Source: Trichobilharzia szidati (Eukaryota > Platyhelminthes > Trematoda > Strigeidida > Schistosomatidae). From it: a stretch of DNA of 64,000 bases. The stretch is from positions 68,368,416-68,432,415 of the forward strand of contig OX235271.1 in the NCBI GenBank assembly GCA_944472155.2, in the 5' to 3' direction. Positions 56,535 to 64,000 of the stretch are shown here, one piece after another. How positions within the stretch are numbered: the first letter of the stretch is position 1; every line of letters begins with the position of its first letter. The translations under genes and the position numbers were made by a program. The notes beneath the pieces were generated by a model, which worked only from the letters and a program-made list of their open reading frames with translations, searched no databases and was not told the origin of the DNA.

Positions 56535-56890
56535 TCAGTCAGTTAGTAGTGAGAAGTTGTGACAAGTGAGGTCCATCCAGTCACGCGTGAGGATAGATAT
56601 CCCACCGATGACATTGGTTGGTGGTCGCGCTAAAATCACGAATTGGCAGAAGTTAGAATTCATGCACTGGAAAATTGAATCGGGTCCCAGTGTTTGAATG
56701 GTATACGAGCTTGCCTTGTAACCGGAAGGTCCTGGGTTCAAACCCTGGCCGTGGGTGCATACTGCCGATGATTCCCAAACTAGGATAAAATAGCTGTCCA
56801 GTACTTGCTGGTTTTCAATGCTTCTCTAACTAATATCAATCCGTGATCAACTCGTAAAAACAAAACTAACCCTTACAAACCAACTATAGA
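56535..56890 (+). mobile_element. SINE-B with central region
   Basis: Starts with the central part (CCCACCGATGACATTGGTTG, GGTCGCGCTAAAATCACGAA), then TCGGGTCCCAGTGTTTGAAT, CTGGGTTCAAACCCTGGCCG (good B box), the ribozyme region CATACTGCCGATGATTCCCA ... AGCTGTCCAGTAC and the tail TCAATCCGTGATCAACTC. Core CCGATGA and TAAAA; probably inactive. Confidence 0.8.
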
Positions 56891-57046
56891 AAGCATAAAA
56901 CTATGTCTGATTGATTTTTGTTTGCCACTTATAGCATCAAGCAGACCACATATTGTGTTCTGACTATTTTTGATTTCCAAAGCAATCTGTGGTGAAATTC
57001 CATCTCGAGTTGTGTCGACTGCAAACCTTGAATGAATCTGTAAATT

Positions 57047-57234
57047 CTTCTATTCCTTTGCGTTCCCAGTGGAACATAGGGCTTCAAGCGACAGGTTTGA
57101 AGTTTCGGTAAGGGTGGGGTCGCTACCCTCATGCCCAACCTTAGTGAGGTAAAGGAGTGCGTCGTCTGAGGATTGAACCCCAAACCACCTACGCGAGGTG
57201 GGCGAGCATTCAACGGCTGAATCACTGACGCACA
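57047..57234 (-). mobile_element. SINE-C with target-site duplication
   Basis: Flanked by AATCTGTAAATT (57035-57046) and AATTTGTAAATT (57235-57246), 12 bp with one mismatch. Minus strand: GTGCGTCAGTGATTCAGCCG (A-box region), GTTTGGGGTTCAATCCTCAG (B box), CATGAGGGTAGCGACCC and the tail CCCTATGTTCCACTGGGAAC. The AGCCAGTAATAATGCTGGT part is deleted. Confidence 0.8.
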
Positions 57235-57246
57235 AATTTGTAAATT

Positions 57247-58021
57247 ACAATTAATTAATTTACTCCAAACAATGGTTCTATGAGGAGTCGAATTTTTAGC
57301 ATTTTCGAATTACAATCAATTTACGCCTTAATGCAAATGTACTCAACTGCATAGATGGAATTTTACCTCACAAATAAATATAAATCACATATTCCTGTGT
57401 TCCTATTAAATATTCTATAACTTTCCTTATAATCTTTTGTAATTAAAGACGAGATGAACTATGACTAATGTGATTATATTAATTTCACCTTGAATAGCAG
57501 CTTTCTTAAATCACTGAACTATCAAATTTTTTATCCATCGAAACGCATCGTTTTTACTGAGTTTTCAATTGCTTCAGTCTTCTAAATACCACAGTGGGTG
57601 GCAGTCTATACTTGAGCTTAGTTTTAAATAAGCTGCTACCTACAACTAGGAATTTCTCAAAGGAAATAGAAGAAAAAGAAGAAGAATATTCGAGGAGTAG
57701 CATTGGAGTAGGCGTTGGATAGGAAAATACTGCTTCAGATGATATTTTATCGATTATTATACCATTTGATGATTCTGCACAATGAGTAAATACCTTGCAT
57801 TGAAACTCGCTAAAATTTTCTGACTTGTGTGTGTAAATGCATTTTTCAAAATAAAGCTATTACTAGTAGTGTTGTTACTATTAATCTGTGAGCATTACAA
57901 GTAATCCGTTAGTGCTTATAGATCCAGTTAGTGAATCGTAACAAGATGTTTACTGCCACCCATCATCAGCTGATCTCCACTTAACACGTAGAAATAAAAT
58001 GCGCTGCCGACATGGTGAAGT
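57247..58021. other. Intergenic DNA, nothing recognised
   Basis: No feature supported. Confidence 0.4.
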
Positions 58022-58420
58022 AAAGGATTAGATGGTTGGAGACAATCGGCAGGAAGCCTTGGACCTAGGTTTCGTGCTAGTTGGCACTCATCAGCAAGGC
58101 GTATCTGCAACCTTGAGGGAACTCACGTCCCTCCTGATGTTTGAAACCGCGTCATCCAGTCCTGGAGTCAGAGACGTTACCACTGAGCTATTCGGGCTCG
58201 CGATTGACCTCCTGTAGGACTGTAGTGAGTAGTTTGATTGGACACTAGTCACTTGTGTGACGTATCTAGTCTTTTCTTTGAGGCAGACTGAATTCTATCA
58301 GTCATGTTTGTAGTAGGGCCACCACTTTTGGGTAGCTCGCCATCATGGTGCACATTGATTTGATGATATTAGATGGTCGGAGGCAGTCGGCAGGAAGTCG
58401 GAATATTTTTATGAATTTTT
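58022..58420 (-). mobile_element. SINE-D, single orientation with inverted tips
   Basis: GATTAGATGGTTGGAGACAA, TCGTGCTAGTTGGCACTCAT, GCGTATCTGCAACCTTGAGG, inverse A box CACTGAGCTATTCGGGCTC, CTAGTCTTTTCTTTGAGGCA and AGCTCGCCATCATGGTGCAC. It ends with a second GATATTAGATGGTCGG in direct order. The B box (complement of GATGTTTGAAACC) is decayed. Confidence 0.7.
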
Positions 58421-58441
58421 ATCTCAACTATTTTTTCATCT

Positions 58442-58675
58442 GTGTGTGTCGGTGGCATAGAGGTTAGGACGCTCACCGACCATACACATGGCCCGGGGCT
58501 CAATCCCTGGCCGACGCACTCCATTACCGCGCTAAACCAGAAATAATGCTGATGAAGAGGAAAGGTTGGGTATGGGGCTAGCAACCCCATCCTGTAAAAT
58601 AAACACTGCTACAGAAACTCCAAGCGACTAGCTTGAAGCCCTATGTTCCACTGGGAACGTGAAGGAAAAAAGAAA
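58442..58675 (+). mobile_element. SINE-C, full copy with target-site duplication
   Basis: Flanked by TTTTTTCATCT (58431-58441) and the same string at 58677-58687. Head: GTGTGTCGGTGGCATAGAGG, GCTCACCGACCATACACATG, CCCGGGGCTCAATCCCTGG (B box with one change), ends pairing GTGTGTC with GACGCAC. The body and tail are complete to CACTGGGAACGTGAAGG. Confidence 0.8.
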
Positions 58676-58687
58676 TTTTTTTCATCT

Positions 58688-59029
58688 AAGATTTTAAATG
58701 ACTTCAGAATTATAAAATTAACATTGTTATCTGATCACATTTCACTCGAATTCTTTAACATTCCTAAATTTAATGTAGGTTAAAAATGGTTGTGCAAATT
58801 TTAAATGATTTTGTTGGTTTTATAACTTGAGAGTAACTTTTTATAGATGTAATCTCAAGTTTGTGTTTTCTGAAGACTGAAATGTTATAATCAAACATTT
58901 GACCAACTTCAAACCATACTAGAATAGTTCTTAGCTTCAGGTTACTTTAGTAATGCTCGACTTTAAGTCTTGAATGAGGAATCCAATCTCGGCGAAAGTG
59001 AATTGTTCTCCTCTTCAACTAGCTGATTA
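58688..59029. other. Intergenic DNA, nothing recognised
   Basis: No feature supported. Confidence 0.35.
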
Positions 59030-59213
59030 TTACGTTATTATTATCACCTTGGAACATTAAGTTTCAGTAGGACATCATCATCCCACTGTGTTCTCTGCAA
59101 ACCTTTTCAGTTAACCCCACGATTGCTCGAGAGGCTTTTATTTCCTCTTTACATGATCTCCTCTATGCCACCTTCACAGCTCAACTCAACTCACTTGTTT
59201 CCTATTTGGATTC
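59030..59213 (-). mobile_element. LINE-a fragment, left of a PLE insertion
   Basis: TTATTATTATCACCTTGGAA (3' end), CCACGATTGCTCGAGAGG, TTTACATGATCTCCTCTATG and CTATTTGGATTCTACTCC. It continues at 59704. Confidence 0.7.
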
Positions 59214-59226
59214 TACTCCAGAGTCT

Positions 59227-59690
59227 TTGAGATTAATGGTGTTCTCTGAGCTGGTTGGTTTAGTTGCAGAGCTTTCGTCATCCTCCTGGAGAACATCTTT
59301 TAAACTTCCTGGTTGATTGATTGGGATAATGTCAAAATCTTAGACAGAGGAAACACGAAAAGTGCCAGGGAATTCCTAGAAGCCTGATACTCAAAATAAA
59401 AATGCAATTAACAAACACGTTAATATAGACGAAATATACGAACTAATAAAAAGTAAATCAGGTGACCAGGAAGTTTAAAATCCAAGTCAATAGAAAAAGG
59501 TCAATACATATGTAAAGATGGTTACCGGCAGACGCAATTTTATCACTCATGAAGAAATTTAAATCATTTCACTTTGTGCGCTGAAGATGTTGTCCAGAAG
59601 GACGACGAAAGCTCTGCAACTAAACCATCCAGCTCAGAGGACACTATAAATTTCAAATCATCCACCTGAGCTACAAATCTTCTCTATTAT
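59227..59690 (+). mobile_element. PLE-1 fragment inserted in LINE-a
   Basis: Flanked by TACTCCAGAGTCT (59214-59226) and TACTCTAGAGTCT (59691-59703), 13 bp with one mismatch. Inside: an inverted 3' UTR copy (59234-59300), coding text DWDNVKILDRGNTKSAREFL ending in a stop (about 59313-59385), and the 3' UTR in plus orientation (GAAGATGTTGTCCAGAAGGA ... CTACAAATCTTC). Confidence 0.8.
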
Positions 59691-59703
59691 TACTCTAGAG
59701 TCT

Positions 59704-59850
59704 ACCACGCAATGTCATTCAACAATCTCTTCACTGTGTTCTCAGTACACCTTTATTTCCTTTCGCACATTTGTCGGGTCACGGGTTATTGGTTGGTTCA
59801 CTGTCGGAATTCCTTGCTGTTAATCCTTATTAGTCTATGTGAATAATAAA
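59704..59850 (-). mobile_element. LINE-a fragment, right of the PLE insertion
   Basis: ATGTCATTCAACAATCTCTT, CGCACATTTGTCGGGTCACG and GGTTCACTGTCGGAATTCCT continue the LINE-a order seen at 48.1-48.2 kb. Confidence 0.65.
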
Positions 59851-60894
59851 AACATAGATAAGCTTTAAGACTTATCAGTTTTGCCCATCAATCAACTTCC
59901 TAACCTAGTTCAATTTTCTAAACAAGTTACAGTTTCAGCGCATGTCTAGTTGTCTACCGTGAGTTTCTAGAACCTTCATCATTCATCATTTACCACGTCA
60001 TCGTAAAAATTAACAACAAAGCATCCTACAAACACGTCCAACCCACTGAACGAATAAATAGAGTAAAACACAATTCATATAAAGTATTCATCACCTTGAA
60101 ATAATGAGCAGAAAGTGGATTTTGCCATTGAATACAAACAGACCGTATGATGTATGTGTAATTCAATATGCTTAGGATTGAATCCCACCAATTCTCAATC
60201 GACACTGAAATACTTAAGACTCTGAATAAACACTCTGCTCACTGAGATCTCTTAGCAATAATTATTCACTCCGTAAACTAAAACGAGAATACTTCAGTCG
60301 GTTATATGATTGATCTTTGAAACATAAAGATGAGCTTAATCGATTCAAAAAGTTTGAACTAATAATATGAGACTGAGGAATACAGCTTAAAAGTGAATTG
60401 ATAGATAAATGAAAGTAGAATTTACAGACAATACCACACACACATTTTTCATTTTTGTATTACTGGAGGTGACCTTATTTATTGCTGACAGCTTGTCAAT
60501 AGACCTGTCAAAATAAAACAATTCAATGTATTCTCTAGGAAACAAAAACAGCTTGTTACATAACATTTTTAATATATATGTATAAATACAAGACAAGTAG
60601 AAATATGAAATTTTCTGAAGAAAGTGAAATAAGCCAAAAGGATTTGTCATTCTTATTTAAATCTATGATTTTACATTAAGGTATTCAGAGCTCAGTAAAT
60701 ACAGTTTAATCCTTTACTAACTAGTGTAACTAATATGACAAATATTTACACACATATATATATTACTTCAATCAACCATTGAGTAGAAGCCATTGTCAAA
60801 CTTACTACTGATTACTTTTAGGCCATAAGATGTAGCTACTAAACGTAATTTATAAAATATTGTAGTCAGTTCTTTAAGACTTATATCATTGAAT
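59851..60894. other. Intergenic DNA, nothing recognised
   Basis: About 1 kb without a recognised feature. Confidence 0.4.
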
Positions 60895-61080
60895 CGGGTC
60901 CCAGTGGTTGAATGGTATACGAGCTTGCCTTGTAGCCAGAAGATCCTGGGTTCAGAACCCTAGTGAGTACGTACTGCTGATGACTCCCAAACTGGGATGA
61001 AACAGGTGTCCGGTACTCCTTGCTGGTTTTCTAATGGTTCTCTAACTGATATCAATCCGTGGTCAGAGTCGTAAAGTACT
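60895..61080 (+). mobile_element. SINE-B, best hammerhead-bearing copy
   Basis: ATCGGGTCCCAGTGGTTGAA (A-box region), TGGGTTCAGAACCCTAG (B box with one inserted base), the ribozyme, then TTGCTGGTTTTCTAATGGTT and TCAATCCGTGGTCAGA. A single plus-strand copy with no inverted partner next to it. Confidence 0.8.
60971..61016 (+). ncRNA. Hammerhead ribozyme candidate (SINE-B)
   Basis: Stem I GTACTG (60971-60976) pairs with CGGTAC (61011-61016), one G-T wobble. Core CTGATGA is intact (60977-60983). Stem II TCCC (60985-60988) pairs with GGGA (60994-60997) over a 5-base loop, but its closing pair is C-T (60984/60998) where G-C is usual. GAAA (60999-61002) is intact. Stem III is ACA-GG-TGT. Predicted cleavage is after the C at 61010. 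Activity may be reduced by the C-T mismatch. The tiny stem III is a known feature of Smα hammerheads. Confidence 0.6.
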
Positions 61081-61239
61081 AGAGCCATGTTTTCTCCACT
61101 TACCAAACAGTCGGTAGTTAGAGTACATGAGGAAGTCCCATAGTTATGTCTAGTCTCTTCAACTGTTATCTTTTGGTGAACATCTATTGTAAGGAATCTC
61201 GGGCAGTTAGTGATCATGAACCTATCACTTTAACTGCTT

Positions 61240-61480
61240 TTTTCTATTCGTTTGTGTTCCCAGGGGAACAAAGGACCCCATGCTAGAGCTTTGAAGTTTC
61301 GGTGGCAGTGGTGTTCATTTTTACGCGATGGGATTACTAGCCTAATGTCCAACCTTCCCTCTTTACCAGTCTTATTACCGGCCTAGTGAGGTAAAGGAGT
61401 GCGTCACCTGGGGCACGAACCCCGAACCACCTGCACGTGGTTGGCGAGCATTCTACTGCTATGCCACCGACGTACCTTTA
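61240..61480 (-). mobile_element. SINE-C, full copy
   Basis: Minus strand: GTACGTCGGTGGCATAGCAG (A box), GGTTCGGGGTTCGTGCCCCA (B box with one change), TTTACCTCACTAGGCCGGTA, GGTTGGACATTAGGCTAGT and the tail TTGTTCCCCTGGGAAC. Confidence 0.75.
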
Positions 61481-61782
61481 AACACTAGAACGCCATATTT
61501 TAAAATACTGAATAACAGCGCTTAAGTAAGTTAAAATAATCACGGTATACTCCTTTGCTAGGTATCGGTTAACAGTAATTGACAGTGAGTAGAGTTTTGT
61601 ATCACTTTCGAACTCCTTTACTGCGCCCATCATCAAGCTAATCAGAGAAAGAATATTACGAAACATTTAGGTGTAAAAAGTAAAAAGGTGGGAAACGTGT
61701 TCCGAAAATGATTCAACTGGCTACAGAAATTAGTTTTAACTAGACAAACGTGATGAATCAGTTTGTTTGATACTTTTTACAG
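61481..61782. other. Sequence before the possible exon
   Basis: A+T-rich, ending in a pyrimidine-rich TACTTTTTACAG at 61771-61782, a good splice acceptor. It could be intron. Confidence 0.35.
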
Positions 61783-62048
61783 CGAAGTTGAAATTTTACC
61801 TTCCGGGAAATTCAGCACGTGAATTAGCTGATGTGGTGACCATTTGTTGTAAGGTTAATCGTGAATACACCCACATTATGCTTCTCAGAGTTTGTCTGGA
61901 GGATAATACTTTTTCTCGACGGTATTATAAACAACTACGTCGATTACATGTGGGAATTTACGTCGTCTTACTAGATCGCACACGGAGACTACTGATGACA
62001 CACTCAGTCAAATGCTTATCACATTCAGTTGTACTCCTTGCTTTATAA
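61783..62048 (+). CDS. Possible terminal exon with weak histone H2A-like pattern
   Basis: Open frame of about 88 codons with no ATG at its start, directly after a TTTTTACAG acceptor and ending in TAA at 62046-62048. The translation includes LPGNSARELAD and then KVNREYTHIMLLRVCLEDNT and GIYVVLLDRTRR. This loosely follows the H2A order LAGNAARDN ... KxxRIxPRHxxLAxxxDEEL ... NIxxVLLPKK, with a short insertion after GNSAREL. The match is by eye, with few identities and four to five cysteines unusual for H2A. No upstream exon is visible. It could equally be a pseudogene or a chance frame. Confidence 0.3.
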
Positions 62049-62269
62049 AAGGGAACTTATTGTATGAAATAATGGTGTATAGTTTATTCAGTCTGATAAT
62101 AATGTAAAAAATGTAACTATTTAGTTTATACAAATTTATATTGCAAAAGTCAACCAGATCAACTTTTTTGATAAAGTCATTCAGAAATTGATGCATATTT
62201 TCCACTACTCATAAACAGGTATTATAAAAGTATTAGGGATACACAACAGACTACTCTTAATTTTCTATT

Positions 62270-62620
62270 AGTAATATCTTCGTTGACTTCGAAAATACCT
62301 TCGACAGCATTGACGACGAAGTAATTTGAAAACTGCGCCAACCCTATCGAGTGCACAAACATTCATCAATTTCATTCAACGGTTATATGATAATGCCACA
62401 TGTTAAGTGATTCACTACGGAAAACTCAAGAAGGTCTTTGAAATAAAGACAGCAGTAAGACAAGACTGCCTAGTATAACCGATGATATTCCTGGTTGTGA
62501 TGGACTAAATTATGAGGCAGACCGTATAGTACCAGAAGACAGGAATGGACTTTTAAGACGATGTATGTCTAATATTACACAAACTAGAAGGTTTACAGGT
62601 AGAAACCACAAACCTGCCAG
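62270..62620 (+). mobile_element. LINE reverse-transcriptase fragment
   Basis: Plus strand: IFVDFENTFDSIDDEVI (62278-62330), the first catalytic-aspartate region of non-LTR reverse transcriptases (usually VDFEKAFDS). After frame changes comes HYGKLKKVFEIKTAVRQDCL (about 62415-62475), the RQGC region with Asp for Gly, and RQTV near 62515. Multiple breaks. The wording (HYGKL..FEIKT) resembles the LINE-a piece NGKLVEAFEVKT at 29.1 kb. Confidence 0.75.
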
Positions 62621-62764
62621 AATTGGCAGGTTGAGAAGTCAGGGATTCAAGAGTACACATAGAAGACCGAGATGATGAAGATACCTGACTTAGAACAACA
62701 CAGGCATCACACACCAACGAGAGGATAAATTTGGAAGTGGTCACTTTACCAATGCAGAATAGTC

Positions 62765-62960
62765 GTCAGCCACGCTGGAGGTGCAGACATGACTCCCAGT
62801 CGACATATTCGTAAACGTCGCCTAGTTGGTAGTATGACCGGAAAGGCGGAGTGGTTGGGCGTTAGATTAGCAACCTCACCCTGGAGGGACAGCAACACAG
62901 CTAAAGAAACTTCGAAGCATGAAACCCTATGTCCCACTCAGAGTGTGAGTAATGAAAAAA
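62765..62960 (+). mobile_element. SINE-C, diverged copy
   Basis: GCAACCTCACCCTGGAGGGA, AAGAAACTTCGAAGCATG and CCCTATGTCCCACTCAG follow the family order; the tRNA-like head is barely recognisable (GACATGACTCCCAGTCGACA). Confidence 0.55.
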
Positions 62961-63234
62961 GATAATTAAAGCCCTAATAATTTTCTACATCTTGTAGTGC
63001 GCGTTAATATGAATGTAGTTAAATTATTAGTTAAAAATCATACTTTGATTGATAGCATTCGGGTGATAATCGGCTGAATAAGCCAAGACTCGTCAGCTAG
63101 GTAACATTAACTGATTTGTATTCACTGTTCACATATATCCATTATAGTGTTTTTGTAAAACTACTTCTATTTTTTTAAGTCGAAAAATCATAGTAATAGA
63201 TTAGCAATTATTTGAAAGCCGTGAAGAAAGTTTT
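62961..63234. other. Intergenic DNA, nothing recognised
   Basis: No feature supported. Confidence 0.35.
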
Positions 63235-63345
63235 CTCAGCTGATGATGCCTAGTAGTGAAATCTACGGCTCACATTCTGTCCTATTTCAGACTCACTAGT
63301 TGGGTGTATCTGCTCCTACTAAGTGAGTTAGGCTGTTCCTAATGG
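63235..63345 (-). mobile_element. SINE-A fragment
   Basis: GCCTAGTAGTGAAATCTACG, GCTCACATTCTGTCCTATTT, CAGACTCACTAGTTGGGTGT and ATCTGCTCC correspond to the inverted hammerhead part of SINE-A, strongly diverged. Confidence 0.5.
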
Positions 63346-64000
63346 TACTCGTACGGTATGCAACCAATTTTAGCATTTATGTTAATATCAAGGCATCAGT
63401 TCAAGGCGCCTATATAATAAAACTGATATTTATCGATTCGCCTGAGTAATACCAGCAAGAAACTAAAAGTATGAATAAAAATAAATTCATAGTAGTTTTA
63501 TATCAGAAATACTTTAAAACTTAACACTATCATAAAAGATTTTCTCATGAGCTAAGCGTATGCTCATTTACTCTATTTAGTGGTTGTACTTTGAGCTAAA
63601 GTTTCAACTATCTGAATGTCGTCAGTTAAGTAGACTGTTCTCAAGTCTGATTTCTGTAAATCACAAGTGAATACAAAACTACTCGTTTATATCAAAAACG
63701 GTCTTTGGAACATACATCATGTATAGTAGCTGTCTAACCATTGAACCCTTAATTTTTTTATTCGCTTATACCCAATGAGTCATGAAGAAAATAATAGAGA
63801 CCATTCAGCTAAGAAATTGTTTTAATTAATTACTGAGTACCTAGTGAACACAGACCAAGCAACTCTACCGAAGTCCCCTTATAAAATTATCTACAAAGTA
63901 AGGACGAATGATACAAAGTTTAACCCACTTTGTTTACACTTGTCGAGTGGACACTTCACCATACTTCTTCTCATCTAATAACAGTTTCCATCTTATCCAA
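63346..64000. other. Intergenic DNA, nothing recognised
   Basis: A+T-rich; no feature supported to the end of the window. Confidence 0.4.

Noticed and set aside
58549..58564. CTGATGAAGAGGAAAG in SINE-C as a hammerhead core
   Set aside because: Only four bases lie between CTGATGA and GAAA, so no stem II can form; other SINE-C copies read CTGGTGAAGAGGGAAG or CTGGTAAAGAGGGAAG.
62746..62937. 63-codon minus-strand frame
   Set aside because: Lies within a diverged SINE-C; no start context or motif.
1..64000. CRISPR arrays, bacterial operons, rRNA genes, spliced-leader RNA genes
   Set aside because: I looked for regularly spaced repeats, Shine-Dalgarno-led gene runs and the conserved cores of these RNAs and saw none.

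Overview
The window looks like a piece of a blood-fluke (Schistosoma) nuclear genome. It is A+T-rich and gene-poor. It carries the tRNA-like, hammerhead-ribozyme short repeats known from schistosomes as the Smα family, plus Penelope-like elements (PLEs) and non-LTR retrotransposon debris in almost every 5 kb. Nothing prokaryotic is visible: no operons, Shine-Dalgarno sites or CRISPR. I cannot name the species from sequence alone.

Only one clear protein-coding gene is present. An apparently intronless 890-codon frame (3254-5926, +) encodes a type I membrane protein with a signal peptide, a cysteine-containing ectodomain, a threonine-rich mucin-like stalk, one transmembrane helix and a long Ser/Asn-rich cytoplasmic tail. 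It has an in-frame stop just upstream, a TATA-like element and a polyadenylation signal. A second, much weaker candidate is a possible terminal exon at 61783-62048 with distant, unproven similarity to the C-terminal half of histone H2A.

The rest is mostly repeats. I group them as follows. SINE-A is Smα-like, with a decayed hammerhead. SINE-B is a second tRNA-like family with a differently paired hammerhead; its best copy is near 60971-61016. SINE-C is tRNA-like with good Pol III A and B boxes and a 3' tail shared with the resident LINE. SINE-D is tRNA-like and foldback, with long inverted arms. PLE-1 and PLE-2 are two Penelope subfamilies recognised from reverse-transcriptase/thumb remnants and the GIY-YIG endonuclease. 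LINE-a and LINE-b are two types of non-LTR reverse-transcriptase fragments. F and G are two unassigned repeats.

The layout shows layered insertion. SINE-C sits inside a LINE (31.3 kb), SINE-D inside a PLE (27.8 kb), a PLE inside a LINE (59.2 kb) and SINE-C inside a SINE-A pair (32.4 kb). Several insertions have readable 11-14 bp target-site duplications, two of them perfect (38853/39089 and 46654/47285). The LINE probably supplies the machinery for SINE-C, because the two share a 3' end. The most interesting material is the SINE-B ribozyme family in head-to-head inverted composites, the SINE-C/LINE tail sharing, the foldback SINE-D with perfect duplications, and the PLE fragments in inverted arrangements. 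All family assignments come from reading the sequence and comparing copies within the window; no database search was made.
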